64,000 bases of DNA from Lichina pygmaea (Eukaryota > Ascomycota > Lichinomycetes > Lichinales > Lichinaceae): positions 1,612,001 through 1,676,000 of the forward strand of contig OY730173.1 of the NCBI GenBank assembly GCA_963422465.1. The letters run 5' to 3'. Under the pieces are notes generated by a model, which worked only from the letters and a program-made list of their open reading frames with translations, did not search any database and was not told where the DNA came from. Within the stretch, counting starts at the first letter, position 1; each line of letters opens with the position of its first letter. The translations under genes were made by a program, and so were the position numbers. Positions 1 to 18,018 of this stretch are shown here, piece by piece.

Positions 1-330
1 CTACAGCAAGGGTATAATGTCAACGGTACAACCATCATCAGCGGCATGATCGGCTTACGATTCAACCATGGTCATGTCTGTGGCATGATCCGTTGGCAGC
101 ACAACCACATCTGCCGTGTCATGTCGTGAGACTACAGTATGACCGTGTCTGTAGCCCCGTGATCGGTCTTTATAGCATATAGCATAGTCATTGTATTGTG
201 TGATCGGTATATAGCACGACCACGTCTGCGGTCCTTATCACTCTGTAGTATGAGTGACCATATCGACAGTACGGCTTGATGGCCTGGAGTACGGCCACAT
301 CTGTAGCCTTGAGATCTAGGGCAGGATCAC
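1..330. repeat. Degenerate minisatellite, period about 55-65 bases
   Basis: The phrase 'gacc(a/g)(c/t)(a/g)TCTG(c/t)(a/g)G' recurs near 70-95, 140-160, 218-235 and 290-308. Each is followed by a variant of 'ccntgatcgg'. I read this as an old, diverged tandem array. No coding frame is evident here or up to the stop of the next gene at 616. Confidence 0.5.
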
Positions 331-615
331 ACTTCTAGGCATGTCATCAACCCCCTCATTTTTTCCCCCAGCAGACTGCTTAAACTGGTATGCAGTGGGG
401 CAGTAGAGCACCCACGTCCGACCAGTCCCATCAGTACGACCACCCCATCAGTCCGACCAGCCCGACCAGACACCCAATCACGAAAACAAAAGAAAGACAG
501 CAATGATTGACAAGAGTCGAGAGACAGACGACGACAACAACGGCAACGCCATATGACACCGTCTTCGCCGATTGATCAGCGCCCCTTTGCGCCTTCTTCC
601 TCCCCCATGCCGTGT

Positions 616-3135
616 CTACAGCCAGATATCGCCGCCTTCGCCGGCCTCCCAATGACGCCAGGCGTGCTCGTACGCCGTCTCGAGATCGCGCACCCAGCGA
701 CGCGTGTCGAAGAGCGCGCTGTGAAAGCGGTTCTCGTAGAGCAGACGACGGAGCTCGGCGAGGCGGCCGCGAGCCCGGCCGCTGCTGCGCCGTTGCCGTC
801 TCTGGTCGGAATTGCTCTCGCTGCTGTCGTCGTCGTCGTCAGCCGTAATCACGTCGTGGTATTCGAGTCCGTTGCCCAGCTCGACGGCTCGGTCCTCGTA
901 GTCGTTCTCCGACTCGGCGATGAGCTCCGTCGCCGCGCGCACGCCCTCGGCCGTCTTGGGCAGGGCGCCCTTGAGGATCGAGGCCGCCATGCGCGAACAC
1001 ATCTTGTATCGGTGCCTCGGGAGCGTGAGCAGCGGCGTGCCCGACCACAGCACGTCCGCCGCCGTCGTGTGCGCGTTGCACTCGGGCGTGTCGAGGAAGA
1101 GATCGCACACGCGCGCTCGCGAGATGTGTTGATGCTTCGGCGCCACGTCCGTGAAGACGACGCGCGACGCCACCTCGGGCCCGGCCCACATCTCCGCCGT
1201 CTGCTTGAGGTGACTCTCGCCGAGGTCCGGGAAGCGCAAGAGCCAGAGTACGGCGCGAGGGACCCGAGACAGGATCCGGAGCCAGGTGCGAAATGTGCCA
1301 GGATCGATCTGTAGGCGCCGATTGGTCAGCTGGGGAGGGAGAGAGAGAGAGAGAGAGAGAGGTGTTCATAGACGTGGCGAGATCATGGTAGAGACGAAAG
1401 ACAAGAGGGAGGAGGGCGAGGGCGATAGCACGTCAATGAACAAACCCCACCTTGTACAGCTGATTAAAGTTTGCCATGATGATGGCATCGTCTCTGATCG
1501 TGGGAAAGACTTCGCGGCGCATCGCCCACCGGCGCGTCTGCTCCTGCTCCCACGACAGCTGTGGCTCGCGAGCGTCGGGCGCGCTCTGCCGGTGGTCGCA
1601 GCAGAAGAAGGTGTCCCGCGCGAAGATGATGTTCTCCGAATAGACCCATTCGTCATGCTCGCCGTCGCCACCGCCACCGCCACCGCCGCCCTCCTGCGCG
1701 ACGCACGTCTGGTCGCCGAGGTCGACGTTTCGCCGCCACGGGCGGAGCGTGTCCAGCGGGATGGCCGTCTCGTCCGCGAACAGGTAGTCGCACCACTCGG
1801 CCCCCAGCGTGCCGGCAAAGCCCATGAACGACATCTGGATCGGCGCCGGCCGGGCCGCGAAGATCTCGTTCCGCGCCCCGCGCGTGTACCCGTTGAGGTT
1901 GACCAGGATGTGGATGCCGTCCTCGACGATCTGCCCCACCACGACGCCGGCGGTCCATCGGCTGACGTCGCGGAAGACGGGCGCCTCGCGCTCGATCTGC
2001 TGCCGGTGCACCGACTGGTCGCTCGCCGTCGTCGCGTAGCAGAACGCCTTGACTCGCCGTCGATCGTGCAGGCCGAAGACGGACTGCATCAGGTGAGCCA
2101 ACGGATGGTTGTTGAAGTCGGACGAGACGTAGCCGACGTTGAGCTGCGGCGCCGGCGGCGCCGGCGGCGGGAAGACGGTGTTGGGTAGCCAGCCGGACCG
2201 CAGCGTCGAGCACGATATCCTGAGCGCGTTCCGCTCCGAGATGCGACGGATCTGCCTCGGCGACAGCGGGCAGGTGAAGGTGTGGAACGGCAGCACCGTC
2301 GGCGCGGCCGGGACGGACAGCGTCGCGGGGAGCTTCGGGCGGGCGTAGTGCGACGGCGCGTGCGCCCGCCGACGCCGATACTTGTCCTGGTACCACTGCC
2401 ATCCCAGCCGCTTGGCGGCGCGCTCGAGCAGCGGCACGATCTTGGCCGCTTCGCGCCGGCTGCCGGTCCAGCGTCGCAACGTCGCCTCCATCGCCTGACG
2501 CCGCTCGCTCGGCCAGCCGTGGCCGCTGTCCGCCCGCTCGAGCTGCTCGACCAGACGCTGGACCGTCTCGTCCGAGAGGGCGCCCCGGGCCCACGCCTCG
2601 CCTTGCGCCAGTTGCCTCTCGACAATGTCGACGACGCGCTTCATCCAGCCGGCGTTGGCGCCGCCCGAGGCCCTGGCGTCGACGAGCATGCCCTGATCGT
2701 CGACGTGCCATCGCTCCCGGGTCGGCGACCCTCCTCGACCGGCCCAGCCGCACACCGAGTTCAGGGCGTTGGCCAAGCCGCACACGGCCTCGGCGAAGTT
2801 GGGGCTGACGACGACGGCGCGGCGGTAGTATCCGATGGCGTCGCCGACCCGGCCTTGGTCCTTGACCGCGTTCGCCAGGTTCGCGAGCGCAATGTCAAAG
2901 TTCACGTCGCACGAGACGGCTTGCTCGTACATCTTGACGGCGGCGTTGAGTTGACCAATGTCCTTGAGCAGGCTGCCGAGGTTTGTGAAGAGGTGTGCGT
3001 GGCGGGAGTCCAGGTTGAGACCGTAATTGTAGTACGACAGGGCCAAGGCGACGCCGCTGCCGGGAGCAACGCCCGGTATGTCCGGCATCTGGCCGCTCGC
3101 AGTGCCGAGAGTCGGCGTCGGCCTGGTCACGACGG

Positions 3136-3227
<92 letters not shown>

Positions 3228-6200
3228 ACGCCGGCGAGAAGGATGCCGACATTGTTCGCCGTCGACGGGCTTGGGTGCAGCGAGAGCGAAAGATAATACA
3301 ACGCCAATATGTCCCGCACGCCCGAGCTCGTCTTGGGCCCGTCCGAGGCGCCGGACGACAGGCCGTCTTGGAAGATCTTGGCCAGCGAGAGCAAGGCGTT
3401 GCTCGTCGTCGACACGGCCGCTCTCTTCGACATCCCCTCTGGGATGGAGGCCAAGCCCGGCAGCTGGCCGTTGCTGGGGAAGACGAGCTTCGCCGTCAGC
3501 AGCGCCTTGTCCGGCGCGAGCGGAACCGGTTCCGTGCGCTGCTCGCAGCCCCCAAAGTTCGAAGGCGCGTTCGAGCCCTCGGACGCCATCCTCGACAGGA
3601 TCCGCTTGATGAGGCCCTCGATGCCTTGACCGCGTCTGCCCGTGGCGATCAGGACCACATCCTCGAAAGCTCGGGCGGCGCCGCTGTTGTCGCCCAAGGC
3701 GTAGAGCATGTTGCCCTTTGCGTGGACCAGGGCCAGGATCCGACCGTTCTCCGACCCCGGGATGGCGTAGCCGCTCGACCCGAAACCGGGCTGGCCCCGA
3801 CAAGCCCCAGTGTCCAGCGCGAACGAGGACCCATCGCCGTCGACATCGTAGTCGAAGATCGTTCTCGGAGACGTCTCGGCCGTGGCGGCGCTGGAGCAGC
3901 AACTGACTTCGCTGGCGGTCTCGCTGCCATGTTCGGCCGCCTTGAAGACGTCGCCGGGTCGTACGTACCTCAAGGAACGTTCGACGAATTCAATGATGTT
4001 CACCGCCTCCTTGCCCCGGTGATCGGTGCATAGAAGGCCGATGAGATGTTCGACGGCTTCGAAATAGCTCGGTCGTAGCTTCACCGATTGCAGCCAATAC
4101 TGCTCAGCCTCGCCGCGGCGGTTCAAAGCTAGCAAGGTCGCCGCGAGATTGGATATCGCCTCGACGTGGCTGCCAGGCCCAGACGGTCAGCAACAGCAGA
4201 CGGTGCACCCATTGGAGAAGATGGGAGTATGGACCACTCACGAGGGGTCCACCTCGAGGATCCGGGTGTACCATCCCAGCGCATCGTTGAAGTTGCCCAG
4301 GCCGTAAGCCAAGCAACCGGCCAGCAACATGCCGTCAATCCAGCCCCAAGCGCTCCCGACACACAATCTGCTGATCATCTCCAGCGCCGTTGCTGCCGCG
4401 CTCGCTGTTGACGTTTCCATCATCGTTAGTGGTGATGGAGAGAAGAAGAAAAAGAAGAAGAAAAAAAAAGGGGGGGGGGGGGGGGGGGACGATCAGTCGG
4501 GGGAACTCCCCAAACGAAGAAACGAGACTTGAATAAGAAAAGAGACTTGAATAGAAAGCGAGACGTGAATATGGAAGATACCCCCTAGGCACCGGGGGGG
4601 GGGGGGGGGGGGGGGAGGGGGCGAGGACTTACCCGGCGATTGCTGCAACGCGTGGGCATTGTCAGGCCGGCTCAATGGCGATAGGTGCAATTGGGGTCTG
4701 CGCTCGACCATCAGGTCGGCAGAATGATGGCGCTCGAGCGTGGCAGGTGCGACGTCGAGGGACAGACGGGTCGCAGACGACCCTCTCGGCGCGGTCAGGT
4801 GGTACCGACCGGATGCCTGAGGGTCGCTCTTCGTCTGATAGAGAGCGGGCTTCTGGAGACTGGGGGCTTGCATGCCCACGCCGGCGCCGGCGCCATGCGC
4901 CTGCGCTCGCGCCATCGGGCCCTCGGGCCCTGGCAGAACTTCCCGAGCCGGTCCGGAGAATTGAAAGGTCCGCTGGCGCGGAGGCTTCGGGTATATGGTC
5001 GGCTTGGGCAGCTTCAGGTGGGGATGGCCGCCCTGGGACGAGAGGGCCTCCACGCCCATACGCGTCTGATGCAGCGTCGTCAGCAAGTCCACGTAGATCC
5101 TGTGCGCCCAAGCCAGCAGTCTATCCTTGAACTGGCTCTGCCGGGATCCGCGCGCGGCCGGCTCGACCGAGTAAGCCGAGGAGACAGAACTCAAGTCCGA
5201 CGGGAACATGTCCTTGGAGGACGCGCCCGGTGGCGGCTCTGGGACGCCTGCCATGTCCGCAACGTGGTTACTGTGATGGAGCATCGGATATGATGGGTAC
5301 GGGTTCTGAGTCGGCACCACGTTCACCGGGAAAGCAGCGATCGGGTGCGCATCTCCAGGCTGAAACGGCACGGGCCTGCTGTGGTACTCGGCTTGCGATG
5401 GCGCCCAGTGAACGCCGTAGCTGCGGATGCCCGGCGGCGCGTTGACGGTCGGAGGGGTGTGCAGGGGCACGCTGCCCGGCGCGGCGTTCGTTGCCCCTGC
5501 GAGACCGGTCGAGAGCGGCGTCCAGGAGCCAAGGTGGTTCGGCGTAGGCATCTGGACAAAGGCATGGGCTCCATCCCACCGGGGCGGCGGCGTAGTCGTC
5601 GACGTCGTCGACGTCGTCGTCGTCGGTACGTGATGGTACCTCGGATCTCGGAGCGCAGCCGGTCGATAGGGGATGAAGACGCCATCGGGCCAATACGGGC
5701 CGTACGGCCCTTCACGGTTGGACGCCGTCGGCCCTATCGAGGGCTGATAGAACGGGTGAATGATGGCGGGAACCTGGACGCCGTTGGGCGCATAGAAGCA
5801 AGTGGGTTGCGCCGCAGTGCCTTGAATGAGCACCGAGTCGATGGCTCGAGGATACTGCGGGTCGAGGCCAGCCCATGCCATGCCACGATCGTTGCTACCA
5901 GCGCGCTCAGCGCCGGGGAACATCGGCGTGTCCCATGCCCCGCCAGATATCGTTGCCCGTCCCGGCTGGTGCTGATGCTGATGCTGATGCTGATGCTGAT
6001 GCTGATGCTGATGCTGGTGCTGGTGCTGATGCTGGTGCTGATGCTGGTGCTGGTGCTGGTGCTGGTGCTGGTGCTGGTGCTGGTGCTGGTGGTATGGCGC
6101 AACCGGGGGCGCGCCCCCCTCCTGCCCGTAGAAGACGGTCGGTCCGTGCGGCGACGGCACGACTGGCTCCTGCTGCGAAGGTTGGACGCCCGCATGGGGC

Positions 6201-6625
6201 GCCCGCAACAGTATGTGTTTTATCGGATGGGACTTTGTGTTCCACTCGTTCGATGCGCCGTCGTAGCCGGCCGACAGCGTCCCGTTAGGTGTCTTACGTC
6301 GAAGAATGTGCTCGGCGCGACGGGAAGACGACGATGACGACGAAGCCGAAGATGGATCGCACGCATCGAGGGTCCGGGCCTGGGAGGAGGAGGAGGCGGA
6401 GGACGGGTTTGCGCTTGTCGGCTGCAGCGGGAGCGCGTACTGAGCAGAGGTGTACATAGCCTGTCGAGATGGCCGGCGCGATTGCGGCAGGCGTCGAATG
6501 GCGAGAGAGCTAGTGGATGATGCTCCACCGATGGTCGGCTGCCGATCGGCGGATCCGTACGAATGGAAGTGGGGTGTGTATGCGGTGGGGCCCGGAAGGC
6601 GATGGATTGTAGCCTCGTGAAACAT
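616..6625 (-). CDS. O-GlcNAc transferase-like protein: TPR repeats plus GT41 catalytic domain
   Basis: Four exons, 6625-4633, 4404-4242, 4169-1451 and 1308-616, give 1855 codons with phases 1, 2 and 0 at the joins. The N-terminal ~660 residues are disordered and contain about 22 His-Gln pairs (residues ~178-222); they end near the conserved-looking LRRKTPNGTLSAGYDG. TPR-like helices run from exon 2, are broken by a run of about 30 Gln (~1032-1062), and continue as NLGSLLKDIGQLNAAVKMYE. The catalytic half has GYVSSDFNNHPLAHLMQS, ILVNLNGYTRGARNE, NFNQLYK (the UDP-binding Lys of OGT) and DTPECNAHTTAADVLWSGTP. The family moves GlcNAc from UDP-GlcNAc to Ser/Thr of nuclear and cytosolic proteins; activity here is inferred. 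Odd points: a Gly-rich insert in the catalytic domain (+1663-1690) and an Asp/Arg-rich insert near the C-terminus. ATG TTT CAC at 6625 is the first in-frame ATG. Confidence 0.94.
3138..3227 (-). repeat. CAG/CAA repeat encoding polyglutamine
   Basis: About 30 Gln codons between TPR segments of the OGT-like protein. CAA interruptions lie only at the 5' end of the coding strand's downstream flank; most of the run is pure CAG. Confidence 0.95.
5955..6090 (-). repeat. Hexanucleotide repeat encoding (His-Gln)n
   Basis: A CAC/CAT-CAG repeat of about 22 units in the first exon of the OGT-like gene. It stays in frame and sits in the disordered N-terminus. Confidence 0.95.
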
Positions 6626-9048
6626 GACGGCGTGCTGGGAATTGAATCCGGCAGGAGCTGGTGGTTGTGGCGGTGGCGGCGGTGGTGGTGGTGCTTCTTC
6701 CGCTTCTTCCTCACGTTCGACGTCGTCCTTGCCCTCCTCGATACCTTCGCCTTCGTCGCCGGGCGTCGTGCCGGCACGAGGCTGGGCCCTGACGGTATCG
6801 ATGAAGATACTTCGGCCACGAAGTCAGACGACGAGGCCGAAGCACGTCGTCGAGACCTCATCGATGCCGTTGGGTGCCAATGGCCGTTGGGTGCTCGAGC
6901 GGCCTCCCTCGTATGACATGTCCCGTCAGTGCGAACGAGGATCACGAGCTCCGCGACGGGCAAGGTGTGACGATTGAAGCGGTCCGTCGCATTCGCGCTG
7001 TCGCCGACAATGCTGGTATGTCAAGGCTCTTTAATTCTCCGACAGGCGATCCACATCGGGCTTGTCGCAAACCCCGACGGCGACGAAGGTCGTTCTCGCG
7101 CGGGGGGGGGGGGGGGGGGGGGGGTCGCCTTCGCAACGATCTGAAGACTATGGTCGTCAGCGACGGTGGAAAGGAGCTGAGGAAGGAGCAAGGCAGTTGA
7201 CGAATGATGGTGACGATGAGGACGGCGGCGTTGACGATGAGCACAACGATGCGGGTCTTGGCTCGTTCGTAACCACACGCTTTGTTCTTACGTACCATTG
7301 CCTGAGATGGCTTATGTCTCGACGGTGGATAACGTCGTACAGGAGCCGGGTGAGAAGGGAGTCCTCGGGAGGTAGAGGCGAGTACTCGGCGAGCTGGTTT
7401 GATGCCATGCCGTACGTAGATGATACTTTGAGCTACTTTGGTCGGGGCTGCCTTCGCCCGAAAATAGATGCGACTACCCAATGCGGCTCAGTGCGGCGGT
7501 GTTTAGGGGGGGGGGGGGGGGGCCAGATAGCCCCACAAGCCTGTTACTACCGAAATGTAGGCATTGAGGGTAGAGACCTTGAGGACTCGTAGACACAGGG
7601 CCAATCCGTGGCCGTCACAAAAAAGGGCCCCGTTTCTCAGCTTTGTCGGTGCGGTAGGTACGTACATACGTAGGGAGTGAAGTAAGCGGCTTACGGTATC
7701 ATTATGAGCGTACGAGTACTTCCGTACCCCTCAGACCTCGCACCTAGCCTAGCCTAGCCTAGCCCACAGTGCCTAGCCAGGCACCTGGGTGTCAACGGAC
7801 AAAACGCCACCACCGAAAGATCACTCCATACTGCTTTACAGCAAGCTTCCAACAAGACTTGCAAGCCAAGTCCTGCGCTCTTCAACATGAGCTGTTGATC
7901 ATGACTTCTGAACAGATTCACGTCAAGACCTTCAGTTCTTTCAACTTTTATTGGAGTGATGGAGAGGTGGTGCCACGACTTTTGGCAGGATGAAGTACTT
8001 ATGTAGATTGGAGTATCTGTAAGTCCAGTTGCCAGTGTGACAGGACTTCGATACTTTCTGGAGCAAGTCAGGTATAGTCTGCCTGCAGGTAAGTAGCACT
8101 ACCTGCAAGCATCACTACAGCCCCTTGAACTCAACAAGTCCCAAGATACGTAGGAGAAACAACAAAAGCGATTTAAAAAGTAGAGACCAGAAAAAGAATG
8201 GATAAGAAGAGACTGAAGGAGAGTGAGGGTGATGGCCAGTCCTATGTTGCAAAAGTTGTTACACAAAGGCTTGATCAAACACCCCTGCTACATACGTATC
8301 AGGTGCTGCAAGGTCTGTCTGTCTAGTACAAAGCAGGCCTGCAGGCTGCAGCAGCTGTCCTGTACGGGCAAGCGTGCTTGTTTGATGCTGCTGCTGCTGC
8401 TGCTACCGCTGCTGCCTGCGTCAGTTACGTGTCCCCTCGAGACTTCCATTCAATCGAACGAGGCAAACGGCACCTCCGCACAGTACGGCTGCGCTCGAGC
8501 AACGTACGTATGTAGGTGGCACGGAGTGCAAGGGCAGCCTACATACGAAGGTACGTATTACGTAGCGTAGGTCCCTAAAAGGACGTAACCGCACCGAGTG
8601 GATGCCACATCGTTGGTCGCAGGGACGGGAGACCGCCGTTGGAATGAAACGATGACCAACGTCAGCCGGTCAGATCGATGCAAGGAGTCCGGGGTGCCTC
8701 CTGTTGCATGGACCAATGGCAACCGGGCCCGGTGACGAGAGGTGCTTCCCCGCCCGTCACGCCGACAAATCGTCGTATGTAGACCGGATGATGATGGACC
8801 CCCGCACCCACGGCCGCGAGGCTCGAGGGATGCCGTGGTGAGTAAGCGGTCAACAGCGACTTCATCTCCTTTGCACCGAAAGCGACCGGAGCCATGAGAA
8901 TGCCAACCCGCGATACGGATATGGCAAGGCAGAGGCCAGAGTGTTGGCAAAGGTCTTTCCGAACGTGGGGCGCTCGATCGACGACGTCCTGATCACGTGA
9001 TGGGAACTAGGACGAGCAAAGAGAACTTGTATTTCATCGTGGAAGAGA
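6626..9048. other. Intergenic: 5' side of the OGT-like gene, 3' side of RPL12
   Basis: No supported gene. It holds G runs at 7102-7124 and 7506-7522, a GTACTTCCGTAC copy at 7716-7727, a short CCTAG tandem at 7743-7763, and a CTG run near 8386-8412. Frames at 7769-7993 and 8223-8570 show no recognisable protein. Confidence 0.6.
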
Positions 9049-9904
<856 letters not shown>

Positions 9905-10748
9905 GTTGGGCAGAACACTCTCTCTCTATGTGTGTGTGTGTATCGGAGGGAGGAGGACAGAGGCGATGAAGGATGGCACGAAACAAGCCTTGCTTGGGTC
10001 GTCTATGAAACTCCCCCTCGGTGGAGCTCGCGATGCTGTTTTCGCGCCGTGTAAGAATGTTAAAAATTCGTGTGGGGCCATAACCCTAAGTATCACTGTC
10101 CTTGACCGGTACGTAACATACGGTACTCCGTAACTTACATATGCACCGGTATTCCGTACATACATACGTACTTCCGTACCTACGGCACGATACGTACTCG
10201 TACGAGTACGTAATACACCTACGATACGCACTTTCGTACGAGTACGTTACGTAATGTAACTACCAACTTACCGATCGCAGTCACGTTCTTGCACGCCCGC
10301 AACCTGCTCACGAGACCGATGTCAATCCGGATGGAAAAAAAAAGACTTGTCATCCGCTATATCGGTGGCCAATCCCATACGGAACGTACAGCACCTCCTA
10401 CATACAGTACGTACATCGCTACTTGTCGGGAATGTCGGACGACAATGACCGGCAAGCTCGCGACTCTTCGGTCGGGGACAGGGCGAGTTTACCTCTGGCT
10501 GCGGCGAATCTACTGTACCACTCGTACATTTCTCGCTTCTTGATGCCCTTAGGCAGGTGCTACGTATAATCTCGAGATTGTACAGTACAGTAAGCCGTAC
10601 GAGTAAGGTGTAGGCCGGCGACAGTCTATCGACGATGAATCTACGCTTCAAGAGAAGATTGCGAGTGTGCTCCGCTTCGCCCCGACTGGCCCGGTCCTAG
10701 ATTCGGCGTGCTTGGGACGCTTTCTCGAGGTGGACCTTGCGGACGACG
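9905..10748. other. Intergenic with GTAC/TACGTA-rich block
   Basis: 10105-10262 is packed with overlapping GTAC and TACGTA words and includes GTACTTCCGTAC at 10168-10179. No gene is seen. The rest is the 5' flank of RPL12 and the 3' flank of SEC23. Confidence 0.6.
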
Positions 10749-15659
<4,911 letters not shown>

Positions 15660-15824
15660 TCAGGACACTTGAGGTGCGGCCCGACGTCGACGGCGACCTG
15701 GGCCTTCGGGCCGTTGGGCCAAGATCACCCTCAGCCTCTCGTCGTTGGGATCTTCCTCGTTGTGGTGAGCGCGGACATGTCTGCGGGGCAACAATCTCAT
15801 ATGAGCACCTTGCCAGGGCTGCAC

Positions 15825-15919
<95 letters not shown>

Positions 15920-16749
15920 GGGGAAAATCGTCGAGAGAACGCTTACCGTTGGAGATTGTCCGGTCGAGGGTAGCGGTGTTCGCGATCGGTGCAGAAAGGG
16001 CAGACGTATCCCGGAGAGTTGTGGACGAGCCGATGTCGGTTCATCTCATTCTTCCGCTTGAAGCCGCGGCCGCCTTGTCCTCGCGGACAGCCCTTCACCG
16101 GGCAGAAGTGGGGTCGTGCTTCAGAGTGAACGTTCTTGTGCGAGCTGAAAGATATCCTCGTGAGACCCCAGATGGCGGTGCCAGTTCGTCTTCAAAGTGG
16201 ACAGGGACATAGGGAGGAGGAGGAGGAGGAGGAGGAGGAGGAAGAGGAGGAAAAGGGAAGGGAAGGGGGGGAGACGAGTTTGTGGCGTTGAGAATGGGGA
16301 GAAACTTACGTAAGGAGGTATTGGGTGTTGAAAGGCGACGCGTTGCAGCCTTCGTGGTCGCAACGAAACACGCCAGTCGGGGCTTGACCGTTTGGTGAAG
16401 CCTGACCAGACACACGCCTGCCCCGTTCTTGATCCGTCCGCCGCGGCCCGGTTGGCCCACGCTCGCGGTCGGGGCTGAAGGGCTCGACGACGCCATTGCC
16501 GCTGCCGTTACCCATCTCGGCGAGGGGCGCCGGTCCGTATCGAGGTCCAGTCTCGGACGCGTGGTAATACGGATGACCGGTTGGTTGCGACGAGGGCGCC
16601 GGCGGAGGAGACATGCTGTACTCGCGAGGCCGGGCGAAAGCGTCCTGGCCGGGTGTGTCGCCGAACGAGCTGGGCGACGTGCTCTGTCCGGCCACGTGCT
16701 GGCTAACCGAGGTCTGACTCGCCACAGACGACGGCGGTGGCCGGTGGTG

Positions 16750-16786
<37 letters not shown>

Positions 16787-18015
16787 GCGGAGGGATAGGA
16801 GATGGATGGTCGAGGCCCCGACGGGGACGGTTCCGGAACCAGTGGCGCAGACGATCGTGGAGGATCACCGGCGAGCGGACGGGCCGTCTCGGTAACGGCC
16901 CCGAGGCCACGAATCTCTCGAATCGAGGGCAGGCTGGGGCCGTTGCCGTGGGATTGCCCGGCTGGACCCGAATTCATGAGCGGAAGCCTCTGCTGCGAGC
17001 CTGGTTCTTGCGGACCAGAACCGGCGACGACGTCCCTTCCGCTTCTGGGCGACATCTCGACCGGTTCGTCTCGACCTGCATCACGAGCGCGCTCGTGGTC
17101 GTGGTCGTGGTCGTGCTCTTCGGCATCCCCGTTCCGAGAATGGGCTCGCTCCTGGGAAGCTTTTGACGAGCGTTCCTTCATGCTCACCAGAACGTCGACG
17201 GCAACGTCCGAGGCAGCCGAGTCCAGCGGCGCCATCGGGGACTCGTCGACGGCGACGACGCCGTGAGCGCTCGAACTTCCTCGATCGACCGACGAGGGCG
17301 AACCAGCCTTGGCCCGAGCATCTCGGTCCTTGGAGTCCGTGGCGCAGGCCATCCCATCTGCCTTGGCCGGGCGCGAGGGAGGTTCGGCCGAGTCGCTGAC
17401 CAGCGATGGATCGACGGCCACGGTCGTGGCGTCACGGGCGGACGAGCCATCTTCGGCGATGAGCAGCGCATTCTGCGCGGCGTCTACCAGGGACTTGTTG
17501 CGGTCCGACGTGGACGGAGCCTCCTCCGCCGGCCCGCCCATGCCGCCGGTCGATTCATCCGCCTCGGCAGGCACGGGACTGAGGGGTCTTTCGCGCGCAG
17601 ACCTGAGCAGCTCCGGCTGATTGGGATCCAGGTAGCGAAGAAGGACGGCTTCGCCGAGACAGGGACGAACCTTTCGGTCAGGAGGGGTCAGCGCCGTCCG
17701 GCAAGGGAACCCTCTCCGGGCAGGATTCGGGATCGATCTCGGAGCAGCCCAGAGACGACACGATAACCGGGGGATGAGGGGGCGAGATCGACTCACGGGA
17801 GCTATGTGCGCTACACCGTTCTGCAGCGCCAATGGCACCGTCCGGGGCGGACTGTCATCCAGCCGCAAGCGGTATGGCTTGAGTTGAGGGGAACGATTGA
17901 AGGCCTCGTCGGAGTCGTACGTGTCTTCCGCCAGGATGGCTATCTGTTCGGCGGCGACGGCCGGACGGGCGGAGGGTGATGCGATCCGACGCCGATGCGG
18001 CTCTGCGCCAGGACT
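15660..18015 (-). CDS. C2H2 zinc-finger transcription factor (5' end unresolved)
   Basis: Exons 17796 side (open up to 18015)-17797, 17670-16310, 16144-15947 and 15780-15660 join in phase and end with a TGA. The N-terminal part reads AEDTYDSDEAFNRSPQLKPY, then a long Ser/Pro/acidic region with a Gln run (+16749-16789). The C-terminus has three fingers: FRCDHEGC with later H-x3-H; HFCPVKGC with KRKNEMNRHRLVH; and YVCPFC with PDNLQRHVRAHH. It ends in a basic tail. This finger trio is common in Pezizomycotina and likely binds DNA; targets are unknown. No in-frame ATG lies between the upstream TGA (18016-18018) and the conserved start, so a first exon is missing. The last intron contains a CAG repeat. 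Confidence 0.86.
15828..15918 (-). repeat. About 30 CAG triplets inside an intron of the C2H2 gene
   Basis: The repeat lies between the donor CG|GTAAGC (15946) and the acceptor CCCCGCAG (15781) of a 166-base intron. On the coding strand every unit ends in AG, so each is a possible acceptor. The conserved finger RHVRAHH is made only with the distal acceptor. Confidence 0.9.
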
Positions 18016-18018
18016 TCA

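Noticed and set aside
553-4033. Long plus-strand frames (553-1314, 1286-2188, 2282-4033) opposite the OGT-like gene
   Set aside because: They are antisense shadows of GC-rich coding exons; the Leu run is the complement of the Gln tract.
7816-7990. A possible fourth copy of the dispersed repeat (CAGCAAGCTTCC start)
   Set aside because: Only about 12 bases match; the rest does not align by eye.
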